A stretch of 64,000 bases of DNA, taken from contig NZ_SZPQ01000015.1 of NCBI RefSeq assembly GCF_005217455.1, forward strand, positions 1 to 64,000, read 5' to 3'. Position numbers and translations under genes: made by a program. This document shows, piece by piece, positions 9,099 through 17,416 of the stretch (the first letter of the stretch is position 1; every line of letters starts with the position of its first letter). Below the pieces are notes generated by a model. The model did no database searches. It saw only the letters and a list, made by a program, of their open reading frames with translations, and had not been told where the DNA came from. The DNA comes from Martelella alba (GTDB lineage: Bacteria; Pseudomonadota; Gammaproteobacteria; Enterobacterales; Enterobacteriaceae).

Positions 9099-9201
9099 AA
9101 TGATTCATAATGATTCATTTGATTCACTTCATGCATAGAGTCATTCGCATTATGTATTGCTTTTCAGCTATAAAAACGACGCGAATGATTCGATTGATTC
9201 A
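9099..9201. promoter_or_regulatory. Cluster of TGATTCA motifs upstream of RpiR gene
   Basis: TGATTCA occurs at 9101, 9111 and 9119, with related TGATTCG and TGATTCA at 9187 and 9195 and an inverted GTCATTCG at about 9140. ATGATTCAT is itself palindromic. The array sits 60-160 bases before the RpiR start and about 400-500 bases before the MFS gene. It is a plausible binding region for the RpiR protein. The rest of 9202-9596 has no recognisable gene. Confidence 0.45.
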
Positions 9202-9596
9202 TTTTTGACGCGAAAAAATGATTTATGGCGAACAATTACCGTCTGCTGGTTCGGGGAAAATGGGGTATCGCGGCCGCCAATGAAATATTGTGGTGCGTCT
9301 GCGCACCGAAACGGTGCAGACAGGCGAGCCGTTATGGGATTATGCCGCGTCCGGCCTGGGCGGAATGCCTAGGCGGAGGATAAGGGGTTCAGTGGCGGAA
9401 ATACCTATGCCATGACCGTCGCCGCCAGGTATTGAATGAATAAAACGCCAATTTACCCGGCAATCTGGCGCCAAGGTGCAAATCGAAATGACGGTATTCA
9501 CAAACTCCCCCCCTGGCGATAAACACCCGGTGGCAGGCGCATATACTCGCTTCACATCCTGGCTGTGATAAAGAACAAGAACCTTGCGGAGCGTAT

Positions 9597-10874
9597 ATGA
9601 ACAACGAGTGTCCACCGATAAAGGCCAATCAGGCGAGTTTCGGCTTGCTGGTCTCTATACTATTAATTTTATTAGGTTGTGTGCTTTTCTTTTTTTCCTT
9701 TGACAGACAAATAGTCTCCATTCTGAAAACGACCCTGATGCATGAAATGGGCGTCAGCAATATCGATTATTCGATATTGATTACCGCCTTTATGATTCCC
9801 TACACATTCATGTATTTCTTTTCCGGTATTCTGGTCGATCGCTTCGGCAGCCGGTATGTCATTACCGCATTGATGGCGTTAATGGCCCTGGCGACCCTTA
9901 TCACCGGCCTATCGCATTCCTTTATGGGCCTTATCGTCGGCCGGATACTGCTGGGCATGGCGGAGTCGGGGATTGTGCCGGCGCTGACGCTGGCGATATT
10001 CACCTGGTTCAAAGCGGAACAGCGCGCCTTCGCTTTTCAATTGACCAATATTATCCAGTCCCTGGGGCTGATTATCGCGCCGCCGTTCGTCGCGTGGGTG
10101 ACATTGGCCGCCAACTGGCGCTGGTCCTTCTTTATTCCGGCGGTTGCCGGCGTTGTGGTCGGTATTCTGTGGTTTGTCTTCAGCCGGCGGTCGCCGGTGG
10201 TGAGTGATGGCGAACCCGTGCAACAAGCACCGGAACTGCCCATCGCCCAGCGTTATAAACTGGTTTTGGCATCCGCGCCGATCTGGACGCTGATTGTGGC
10301 GCGGTTATTGACTGACCCGTTCTGGTTCTTTTACCAGTATTGGCAGGTGGGCTTTATGCAGGAAAAACTTGGATTAAGCCTGGCGCAGGTGGGAAAAATG
10401 ATGTGGTTGCCGCCGCTGGTGGCGGTCTTCGGCGTACTCCTGGTTTGCCGCATTTCCGACAAGCTGGTGGCGCGCGGCGTTGAGGCCACTCGGGCGCGAC
10501 TGATTATTATCTGGTCGGTGACCTGCCTGGCGCCGTTGGTCTTCCTGCTACCGTCGGTCACCCATCCGTGGGCGGCGCTGGTTATCATGACGATAATCAA
10601 TTTTATGTGCACCGCCTGGCTCAGCATGGCGACCATCATGATGGGCGGCCTGGCGCCCCGGGTCGCCATCGGTACCGCTATCGGTATTATGAGCGCCCTC
10701 GGCGGTATCAGCTCCATTATATTCAACGGGTTCGTCGGAACGATAATCGATCATTTCGGTTATTCGCTACCCATCTATGTCGGTGCGGTGCTTCACCCGT
10801 TGGGCGCCATTATATTGGCCGGTTATTTCCTTAAGCGTAAAAAAACATTCACTCATCAGGAGAGCAGTATATGA
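9597..10874 (+). CDS. MFS transporter, anion:cation symporter (sugar-acid) type
   Basis: A 425-residue inner-membrane transporter with about 12 membrane segments. The loop between segments 2 and 3 (GILVDRFGSRYV) and MAESGIVPALTLAIFTWFKAEQRA after segment 4 are typical of the ACS family (hexuronate, glucarate and galactonate carriers). GGAG precedes the ATG. The stop overlaps the start of the BNR-4 gene by ATGA, so importer and enzyme are made together. The likely cargo is a sugar acid or small uronate-containing saccharide; the exact substrate is unknown. Confidence 0.88.
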   Translation: MNNECPPIKANQASFGLLVSILLILLGCVLFFFSFDRQIVSILKTTLMHEMGVSNIDYSILITAFMIPYTFMYFFSGILVDRFGSRYVITALMALMALATLITGLSHSFMGLIVGRILLGMAESGIVPALTLAIFTWFKAEQRAFAFQLTNIIQSLGLIIAPPFVAWVTLAANWRWSFFIPAVAGVVVGILWFVFSRRSPVVSDGEPVQQAPELPIAQRYKLVLASAPIWTLIVARLLTDPFWFFYQYWQVGFMQEKLGLSLAQVGKMMWLPPLVAVFGVLLVCRISDKLVARGVEATRARLIIIWSVTCLAPLVFLLPSVTHPWAALVIMTIINFMCTAWLSMATIMMGGLAPRVAIGTAIGIMSALGGISSIIFNGFVGTIIDHFGYSLPIYVGAVLHPLGAIILAGYFLKRKKTFTHQESSI

Positions 10875-12166
10875 GATCAGAGGTGACCGTTTCACAAGTG
10901 GGTGAAGCTTGTGCGGATTTTACGGTGCTTTATTCTCTGCTTTGTTATCACGACTATTTGTTTGCCGCATGGTATGACGCGCAACATCGTCTTACCGTGG
11001 GCGCTCGACGGCCGGGGGAAAAGCACTGGCAGATTGTCCGGCCTGAGGGATTTGAGATAGCTGAACGGCAGCGGTTGTCGACGGTGACCGATCATGATTC
11101 CCATAATTATCTGACGATGGCCATAGACCATGAGGGTTTTCTGCATGTGTCGGGGAATATGCATGTTGATCCGTTGATTTATTTTCGTTCGGCGCGCCCG
11201 CTGGATATCGCCTCATTGCGTTGCGTGCGGGCAATGACCGGCGATCGGGAAATGCGGGCGACTTACCCGTTGTTTTTCAAAGATCGACAAGGGCGGCTGT
11301 TGTTCCGTTACCGGGATGGTTGCAGCGGCAATGGCGATGATATTTACAATATCTATGACACGCGGACCCAGACATGGTCACGGCTGCTGGATCGGCCGTT
11401 ACTCAATGGCGAAGGCGCGCGCAATGGCTATGCCCGGCCGCCGCTGGCTGGTCCCGATGGCTATTGGCATATGATCTGGATGTGGCGGGAATCCCCCCAT
11501 TGCGAAACCAACAATAATTTATCCTATGCCCGCAGCAAAGATCTCCTGCACTGGGAGACGTCAGCCGGCCAGTCGCTGTCGTTGCCCATCACACGGGAAA
11601 CGGGGGAAATCGTCGACGCCGCCGCCCCCGGCGAAGGCCTTATCAATATGGTCCAGGAAGTGGGGTTCGATAACGCAGGCAAGCCGGTGCTCATCTACCA
11701 TCGTTACGACGAACAGGGCCATTCGCAGGCTTATCTGGCCCGCCCGGACGGGCTGGGACAGTGGCAAAAACAGCAAATCAGCGCGTGGACATTTCGTTGG
11801 GATTTTCAGGGCCCAGGCTCAATTCCCCCTGACGTAACGCTAACCGCCCCTCGGCCGGTGGGCAACGGGCGGCTCGAAGTGGAGTGGTATTCCCAGTGGG
11901 TTGGTCAAGGTATCTGGGTTATCGATGACGTGACATTGCGCGTACTTGAGACCCTTCCCGCGCGACATGTTCTTAGCGCGCAACTTCTGACGCCGCATCA
12001 ACAACTGCACCCCGATGCCCAAGTGCAGATCATCGCCGCGCAAAACAGCGACGGCCGGCCGGAGGACAGATATTGGCTGCGTTGGGAATCGCTGCCCATC
12101 TGCCGCGATATTCCCCATTCCGCCACGGTGGGCGCCGGACAACTGGAACTGATCGAGCGGATTTGA
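10871..12166 (+). CDS. BNR-4 repeat protein, probable cytoplasmic saccharide lyase
   Basis: A 431-residue beta-propeller protein resembling the BNR_4 family, whose fold is shared by polysaccharide lyases of CAZy families PL24, PL25 and PL27 (ulvan and rhamnose-glucuronate lyases). Seen motifs include VTDHDSHNYLTMAIDHEGFLH (about residues 75-95), ATYPLFFKDRQGRLLFRYRDG, YARPPLAGPDGYWHMIWMWR and GGPGS-like FQGPGSIPPDV. His76, His79 and the arginine and tyrosine positions in RYRDG and NGYARPP are candidate catalytic residues by analogy. There is no signal peptide. AGGAGAG precedes the ATG, which overlaps the MFS stop. Inference: it cleaves a small saccharide brought in by the MFS carrier. The lyase reaction itself is not proven. 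Confidence 0.75.
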   Translation: MRSEVTVSQVGEACADFTVLYSLLCYHDYLFAAWYDAQHRLTVGARRPGEKHWQIVRPEGFEIAERQRLSTVTDHDSHNYLTMAIDHEGFLHVSGNMHVDPLIYFRSARPLDIASLRCVRAMTGDREMRATYPLFFKDRQGRLLFRYRDGCSGNGDDIYNIYDTRTQTWSRLLDRPLLNGEGARNGYARPPLAGPDGYWHMIWMWRESPHCETNNNLSYARSKDLLHWETSAGQSLSLPITRETGEIVDAAAPGEGLINMVQEVGFDNAGKPVLIYHRYDEQGHSQAYLARPDGLGQWQKQQISAWTFRWDFQGPGSIPPDVTLTAPRPVGNGRLEVEWYSQWVGQGIWVIDDVTLRVLETLPARHVLSAQLLTPHQQLHPDAQVQIIAAQNSDGRPEDRYWLRWESLPICRDIPHSATVGAGQLELIERI

Positions 12167-12183
12167 CGGTAATGGCATCATCG

Positions 12184-12204
12184 GGCGCCATACGGCGCCT
12201 TTGT
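12184..12204 (+). terminator. Hairpin between BNR-4 and AraC genes
   Basis: GGCGCC-ATAC-GGCGCC followed by TTTGT lies in the gap between two converging genes. It is a short stem with a weak T run and could serve as a terminator for the plus-strand operon. Confidence 0.4.
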
Positions 12205-12246
12205 CCCGCCTAAGCGCGAAAAGAGACTAAACACAGGTTTTATTTT

Positions 12247-13062
12247 CTACCCCTGACACTGGTTGGGTGAAATACCGAAATGCTTACGAAACAGACGGGA
12301 AAAATAACTGATATCGCTAAAACCGCAACGTTGGGCCACCTGCGATACATTCATTTGGCAAAACTGCAAATAATATCTTGCTTGCAATAGTTTAGTGGTG
12401 GACAAATATTGTTGTGGGGAAACACCGGCATAATCCGTAAATCCACGCTGGAGGCTACGCCTGGAGATAGCGAACATACGGCACAGACCATCAATATCCA
12501 GTGGTTGGTCCAAATGACTTTTCATCCAGATAATAATCTGGCTGATACGGTCATCGCAAGAATGAAAATCATGGGTTTTATATCGCCACTCGCTTAAGGT
12601 ATGCAGTGCCTCAAGAAACATCATTTCCTTATGACTTTCCGCCAGATATTTATTGGTGAACTCACCCTCATGATGGGTAGACAGCTTGTCAATAACCTTA
12701 CGTATTATGCGGGTATCGATTTGCCAAACGTTGGTCTCTTCCGGTCCAGGCAGCAGATGGTCAATCCCCTTGATCACATTGAATTGATCACGACCTAAAT
12801 AGAGCAGGTTGACCTGATTCAGATCTTTCATTTCCTCGAAGAGGTGGTAATCCTGCCGATTGAGATAGCACAAGGTACCCGCCGTCAGCAAACAGGGTTT
12901 TTCATTGATGACATGCACGCCGCTACCGCTCTCAACGAGAAAAAGCTCACAATATTCATGGGTATGCTCCTGGCTAATGCTTTTTTCAGGCTGCCAGAAG
13001 TGAAACACCACTTTTTCCAGCGGATGGTGGAAATGGGTGTCGCGCGGGAGAGTAAGCGTCAT
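12247..13062 (-). CDS. AraC-family regulator, RhaS/RhaR-like
   Basis: A 271-residue regulator. The N-terminal part is a cupin sensor (HEYCELFLVESGSGVHVINE, about residues 37-56). The C-terminal 100 residues form two helix-turn-helix motifs (DIDGLCRMFAISRRSLQRGF and VAQRCGFSDISYFSRLFRKH). The architecture and length are those of RhaS/RhaR. GAGGGAAA precedes the ATG. It converges on the BNR-4 gene and is divergent from the porin gene. Probable targets are the porin and the MFS/BNR-4 operon; control of rhaT-rhaB at the far end of the window is possible but only speculative. Confidence 0.88.
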   Translation of the reverse strand: MTLTLPRDTHFHHPLEKVVFHFWQPEKSISQEHTHEYCELFLVESGSGVHVINEKPCLLTAGTLCYLNRQDYHLFEEMKDLNQVNLLYLGRDQFNVIKGIDHLLPGPEETNVWQIDTRIIRKVIDKLSTHHEGEFTNKYLAESHKEMMFLEALHTLSEWRYKTHDFHSCDDRISQIIIWMKSHLDQPLDIDGLCRMFAISRRSLQRGFTDYAGVSPQQYLSTTKLLQARYYLQFCQMNVSQVAQRCGFSDISYFSRLFRKHFGISPNQCQG

Positions 13063-13502
13063 GGATAATTTCCCTCATTACGGACAAGGTAACCGACTGC
13101 TTTCAGACAGAGTAAAATTTGAAACCATGTTTCATTATTTATCAATTGGTGCCGTCATTATTTGCTCAGTATCACAAAATGGTGAAAAATTATGGGGAAT
13201 TGGCCCCTTTTTTTACGCACCTTCGAAGACGGTTAACATTGTCTTCAGCGCCAAATATCTCAAAAGAAAGTATTACGCCAAATAGCGTGACATTTTGGCA
13301 TCATACTCCAAATGAGCTTGATGGTTTTCACAGTTAGTTCATCGAACGGTACTAAAGCCATTTTGTTGACATTATAGTGGCTCTGCCGATGCGGCAGGTA
13401 ACCGCCGGCATAGAGAAAATGAAAAAGACCTTCCCTCATCTTGTCTGTTTACGGACAGGGCAGAGCATATCTATTGAAAACATTGACAGGTTTGGAGTTA
13501 TC
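13063..13502. promoter_or_regulatory. Divergent control region between AraC and porin genes
   Basis: This 440-base AT-rich gap contains GGGG-AATTGG-CCCC followed by eight T (13194-13215), a TTGACA hexamer at 13366 and a perfect CTGCCG-ATG-CGGCAG inverted repeat at 13383-13397. It must hold the promoters of the AraC gene and the porin, but the exact start sites cannot be fixed by eye. Confidence 0.4.
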
Positions 13503-14588
13503 ATGATAGCTAAAAAATCAACAATAGCGTTGTTGATCCTTGCCGGCGCCACCTCCGTGCAGGCCGCGGAAATATATAATAAAGATGGTAACCAATTATT
13601 ACTGACCGGTGCGGTACACACAAGATATTATTCCAGTAACGATACATCCCTTGATGGGAATAATACTTTCATCCGTTTTGGTTTTAAAGGTCGTACCCAA
13701 ATCAATGACTGGATGTCAGGTTATGCGCAATGGGAAACCAACATTCAGGCGAACCACACGGAATCCGGTAGTGACGTACAAACCGGCAATGCCACCCGCC
13801 TGGCGTATGCCGGTTTGAATATCGGCCGCTACGATTCGGTGGATTATGGCCGCAATTGGGGGATCGACTATGATGTTGCGTCATTCACCGACTATGCACC
13901 GATTTTCAATAACCTGACTTACAGCGGCGGGGATAACTTCATGACCGGCAGGGGCACCGGCATGTTGACCTGGCGCAACCGCAATGCCTATGGTCTGGTG
14001 AAAGGTTTGAATTTGGCGTTGCAATATCAGGGCGCCAATGACGATAACAGCAATAACGCCACTGGCCGTCCGGTGATAAAGCAAAATGGCGAAGGATATG
14101 GGGTTTCCGCGGCGTACAATATCACTGATAGCATCACGTTCGCCGGCGCGTATTCATCCTCCAAACGCACGGCTGACCAGCAGGAACTGGAACTGGGTAA
14201 AGGTAAAGATGCGCAAATCTGGACCGCGGGGATAAAATACGCCGGGCCGAAATTGTATATGGCGTCAATCTATGCGCAAACCTATAACCTGACGCCGATA
14301 AAATCGCTGGGGTTCGCCAACAAGACCCGTGATTGGGAAGCGGTGGCGGGGTACCTGTTTGATTCCGGCATTAAGCCGCAGGTGGGGTATTTCTGGTCCA
14401 AGGCGACGCAAGTGGAAGGTTACGGCGACGTGGCTTTGATGAGGTATATCGACCTGGCGGTGATGTATTATCTCAATGATAATATGGTGACCTATGTGGA
14501 CTATAAAATCAATCAGTTGGGGGATAATACCGCGCTGGGTATCACTAACGACAATGTTATCGGGTTTGGTTTGACCTATCATTTTTAA
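13503..14588 (+). CDS. General porin, OmpC/OmpF type
   Basis: A 361-residue outer-membrane trimeric porin. The signal peptide MIAKKSTIALLILAGATSVQ ends in AA before AEIYNKDGNQLLLTG, the usual first strand of enterobacterial porins. Alternating strands continue through RFGFKGRTQINDWMSGYAQWE, YAGLNIGRYDSVDYGRNWGI (eyelet loop region) and end with a C-terminal aromatic residue in NVIGFGLTYHF, as needed for assembly by BamA. The start at 13503 has GGAG before it; an open frame reaching 13377 would put extra residues before the signal peptide. Its place next to the saccharide genes suggests a role in oligosaccharide entry, but it could be a general porin. Confidence 0.92.
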   Translation: MIAKKSTIALLILAGATSVQAAEIYNKDGNQLLLTGAVHTRYYSSNDTSLDGNNTFIRFGFKGRTQINDWMSGYAQWETNIQANHTESGSDVQTGNATRLAYAGLNIGRYDSVDYGRNWGIDYDVASFTDYAPIFNNLTYSGGDNFMTGRGTGMLTWRNRNAYGLVKGLNLALQYQGANDDNSNNATGRPVIKQNGEGYGVSAAYNITDSITFAGAYSSSKRTADQQELELGKGKDAQIWTAGIKYAGPKLYMASIYAQTYNLTPIKSLGFANKTRDWEAVAGYLFDSGIKPQVGYFWSKATQVEGYGDVALMRYIDLAVMYYLNDNMVTYVDYKINQLGDNTALGITNDNVIGFGLTYHF

Positions 14589-14626
14589 AGAAGACCAACG
14601 GAAAACTTAATCAGTTGTTTCGTCTA

Positions 14627-14693
14627 TCCTCTCAATACGTCGAGTTGCATCGCGGCCAACCAAGAGGCAACGTGCAGTATGACGAGTCTATAA
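14627..14693 (-). repeat. ERIC-type repeat, short form
   Basis: Read on the minus strand it runs CGTCATACTGCACGTTGCC, TCTTGGTTGGCCGCGATGCA, ACTCGACGTATTGAGAG. These are the ERIC ends without the centre. The surrounding 14589-14891 gap has no other recognisable feature. Confidence 0.7.
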
Positions 14694-14891
14694 CATTGGG
14701 TCTATAGTCAAGCGCTACGAATACGCTGTCGTGGCGTCTGTGATCGGGCGCTCGCCGCCCGCAAGGCAAGGATTCACTGGCGCTTTGATTTATTACGTTA
14801 TAACATAACCATTTTCGCCGCTGGTAAAAATTCACCGGATCGCTGGAGGGGTTAACGCCCAAAAAGGCATCACTGGGAGGAACCGTTGGAA

Positions 14892-15511
14892 ATGTCGCAC
14901 GAAGCTATAGCCATCTCTAACGATAAACGCCCGCCCGTTACCGTCTTATCCGGGTTGTTAGGGGCGGGTAAGACTACCTTGCTGAATCCCTATTTTACAT
15001 AATCGCGAGGGCTGGCGAGTGGCGGTGTTCGTTAGCGATATGTCAGAAGTGAATATCGACGCGGCCTTGAATCGGAGAGGGGGACGATGGCGTCAATCTT
15101 TCCCGCGTGGCCCGTCTGGACACCATGATTACGGTGGTGGACGCCTATAACTTCTTAAAGGATTATCAATCCGATGACAGTAATGAATCCCGAGGGGAAT
15201 CCCTGGGTGTGGGAGATGAGCGCGGCATTGTGGATTTAGTCATTGATCAAATCGAATGTTGCGTTGTTCTGGTGCCCGATAACACCGATTTGATTAATGA
15301 GGAATTCTGGCACGCTATTTTGCCCAACTGGCTGGACGGGGGCGGCGATGCTCGCCGGGCGCTGATGTTTATCGGTATGGATATGGATGAGAAACCCCTG
15401 CGGGCAAAGCTGGATGCCGCCTTGCTGGCCGATCGCGAAATGGCCGAAGGACCAGAAAGAGGGCGGAGTTGTCCGGACCCCATTGACCCCGGTTCGCACG
15501 GTAAAGGTTAA
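14892..15511 (+). pseudogene. Broken CobW/ZigA-type GTPase (metallochaperone)
   Basis: Remains of a COG0523 zinc-related GTP-binding protein. The first frame gives VTVLSGLLGAGKTTLLN (Walker A) and then a stop. A shift near 14996 restores HNREGWRVAVFVSDMSEVNI, the next conserved block of the family. Roughly 90 residues that should follow, including the metal-binding CxCC motif, are missing. The frame then resumes as VARLDTMITVVDAYNFLKDY (from about 15101), LGVGDERGIVDLVIDQIE and GMDMDEKPLRAKLDAALLAD, matching the C-terminal half. One frameshift, one internal deletion and loss of CxCC make a functional product unlikely. Confidence 0.8.
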
Positions 15512-15893
15512 TAATGCCTCGCCCTGCCGGCAAAGGGGCAACGTGAAGTACGGCGGGTATCGAGGTATTTCAACGGAAAAGATTATTCAACACTCGGCAA
15601 TAAACTGAAACGTCATCCTTCAGTAAAATCCGGGTTGTATCAAAAACGCGATGTCGAGGGGATTTTGCGCCGGAATTGTTGGTGGGCGAATCCGTTATGC
15701 GATCGTCGGGCGTTTTCAGATCAAATAAACAGTTTGGGATCTGGCGAGTATTTTGCAGTCGTTTTGGGCGCTGATTAAAGCATTACTATGACCAGGGATA
15801 TTATCCGATATGCCGCCCAATTCGTCCAGCCTGAAACACATTGGCTTACAAATACCCGACAGGTAGTCAACTTTGACGAAGGCTGAAGAGACA
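15512..15893. other. Gap without recognisable gene; ERIC fragment
   Basis: Bases 15525-15560 read, on the minus strand, ATACCCGCCGTACTTCACGT and TGCCCCTTTGCCGGCA, a partial ERIC end. The rest shows no coding pattern or known site. Confidence 0.4.
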
Positions 15894-16772
15894 ATGTCAG
15901 ATAAACATTTGTTGAACAGATTAATCAACCGGCGTCGGCTTCTTTTGTCAGGACTGGCATTATGCGCGCCCGCGTTGGCGCGAGAAGAATTTGCCTCGCT
16001 GCATTTCCATCCAATCCGCCAGGGGCGCCAACCCGCCCAGATGGGGGCGACACACATTTCCGCGGCCCACGACCAGGCGCAAAACAGACTGATACGGGTC
16101 ATGATCGATCCCGGCCATGGCGGAAAGGACCCCGGCGCCATAGGGGAAAACGGTTCGGAGGAAAAGCATGTCGTTTTGGAAATTGCAAATAATATCAAAC
16201 TATTACTTGAACAAAACAAACGAATGAATGTGCGTCTGACCCGAGAGGAGGATCATTTCATTCCGCTTTATGAAAGGGTTAACATCGCTCATCGGCATGA
16301 CGCCGATATTTTCCTTTCAATACACGCCGACGGCTTTACCCGACCGGAGGCGCATGGCGCATCGGTATTCGCGCTATCCACCAGTGGGGCCAGCAGCGCA
16401 ATGGCCCGCTACCTTTCGCAGAGGGAAAATGCCGCCGACGATTTTGCCGACATTGATGTGAAAACAAAAGATGCCGAGTTACAACGCGTACTATTCGATT
16501 TGGTACAACAGAAAACCATCGATAATAGTCTGACCCTCGGTCATCATCTTATCAGTCATATCCGCGAGGTGCATCACCTGCACAGCCAGCATACTGAACA
16601 GGCGGCGTTTGTGGTGCTGAAATCGCCGTCCATCCCCTCGGTGCTGATTGAAACGTCGTTTATTACCAACCCGGCCGAGGAAAAACTGTTGGGTACCAAG
16701 GCATTCCGCATGAAAATCGCCCGAGCCATTGCCGGAGGGGTTTCCAGTTTTTTCGATGTTCAACGGGTATGA
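15894..16772 (+). CDS. amiA: N-acetylmuramoyl-L-alanine amidase, AmiA-like
   Basis: A 292-residue zinc amidase (Amidase_3) that splits peptidoglycan stem peptides from glycan and helps daughter cells separate. The N-terminus has a twin-arginine signal (INRRRLLLSGLALCAPALA, about residues 11-29). The catalytic block shows VMIDPGHGGKDPGAIG (zinc His), SEEKHVVLEIA (zinc Glu), SIHADGF and VLIETSFITNPAEE (catalytic Glu). There is no AMIN domain, as in AmiA. The ATG at 15894 is preferred to a TTG at 15873. The gene stands alone between decayed sequences, not next to hemF as in E. coli, so it could be a second, accessory copy. Confidence 0.9.
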   Translation: MSDKHLLNRLINRRRLLLSGLALCAPALAREEFASLHFHPIRQGRQPAQMGATHISAAHDQAQNRLIRVMIDPGHGGKDPGAIGENGSEEKHVVLEIANNIKLLLEQNKRMNVRLTREEDHFIPLYERVNIAHRHDADIFLSIHADGFTRPEAHGASVFALSTSGASSAMARYLSQRENAADDFADIDVKTKDAELQRVLFDLVQQKTIDNSLTLGHHLISHIREVHHLHSQHTEQAAFVVLKSPSIPSVLIETSFITNPAEEKLLGTKAFRMKIARAIAGGVSSFFDVQRV

Positions 16773-16885
16773 CGGTGTTCGAACCAAGATTATCCACGCT
16801 GTCCCGCGGTGATTGCCGATACGGCCGGAAACGGCCATACGCATCGCCTTGCGCCACGGGATGTCAGCGGGACTGTGCCGCCAAG

Positions 16886-16974
16886 CCCGAGGCCGCGGGG
16901 GCGTGGGAGATGAGTAAATATTCATCTTCTGCCATTTCTAGCGTTTCCCGAGGCCGCGGAGGCGTGGGAGATGA
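16886..16974 (+). repeat. Pair of 28-bp direct repeats in decayed sequence
   Basis: CCCGAGGCCGCGG, one variable base, then GGCGTGGGAGATGA occurs at 16886-16913 and again at 16947-16974. The second copy opens a frame ending in GMADCLKSAIAQWMKGWRE and a stop at about 17075, which looks like the C-terminal end of a lost gene. The stretch 16773-17196 otherwise has no intact gene; bases 17081-17109 resemble an ERIC tail. Confidence 0.5.
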
Positions 16975-17196
16975 TCCCGGCGCGGCCGTTTTCGGCACTG
17001 GGTAAAGCATTGCCGGGCATGGCGGATTGTCTGAAAAGCGCAATTGCGCAATGGATGAAAGGGTGGCGGGAATAGGCGCCATGCAATTCGACGTAGGTAG
17101 AGTATATGGATCAGTTATATTTTAGATTTGAAATAATGAGTTTGTAATAAAAGATTGTATAAATATTTTGATAGAGTAATTTAAAATTCAAAAAAA

Positions 17197-17211
17197 CCTA
17201 TTGCAAATAGG
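17197..17211. promoter_or_regulatory. Small inverted repeat upstream of the peptide gene
   Basis: CCTATT-GCA-AATAGG is a perfect inverted repeat in a very AT-rich stretch (17100-17279) just before the short peptide gene. It may be an operator or part of the promoter region of the RiPP-like locus. Confidence 0.35.
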
Positions 17212-17282
17212 CCGATTTTCGGTTAATTATTACTTGTCTCCGGAGATAAATTACCGTATTCATTCCACTAAGGAAGGTTATG

Positions 17283-17354
17283 ATGAAAAAACTCAATCCC
17301 GCAAAACTGCTAAAAATTAAATCCCCGTTATCCGGTTGGTCGTTTAGTAAATGA
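17283..17354 (+). CDS. Short peptide, candidate RiPP precursor
   Basis: A 23-residue frame that begins MKKLNPAKLL and ends SPLSGWSFSK, with a second ATG immediately upstream at 17280. AAGGAAGG at 17270-17277 is a strong ribosome site, best spaced for 17283. The peptide has a lysine-rich front and a Ser/Gly/Trp/Phe-rich end, the look of a leader plus core. A perfect palindrome lies 24 bases downstream and the next gene encodes an HExxH protein resembling peptide-modifying hydroxylases, followed by an exporter. Nothing this short can be proved by sequence alone, but site strength and context favour a translated precursor. Alternative: a regulatory leader peptide. Confidence 0.6.
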   Translation: MKKLNPAKLLKIKSPLSGWSFSK

Positions 17355-17378
17355 CGAATCAAATTCGGATTAAATAAT

Positions 17379-17404
17379 AAATCACGCTCATATGAGCGTG
17401 ATTT
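17379..17404 (+). terminator. 26-bp perfect palindrome, attenuator between peptide and enzyme genes
   Basis: Thirteen bases (AAATCACGCTCAT minus the first A, i.e. from 17379) pair perfectly with the next thirteen, centred on CAT|ATG at 17391/17392, followed by TTG. Such a stem after a small precursor gene would let most transcripts stop or be protected there, giving far more peptide than enzyme. It also ends one base before the ribosome site GAGGA of the next gene, so it could also affect that gene's translation. Confidence 0.65.
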
Positions 17405-17416
17405 TGAGGAATTGAT

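Noticed and set aside
16886..16974. Two direct repeats considered as a CRISPR unit
   Set aside because: Only two copies exist, the spacing is not repeated, and no cas gene is near.
16769..17005. 78-residue frame after the amidase gene
   Set aside because: It crosses the direct repeats in a frame that gives no recognisable protein and has no ribosome site.
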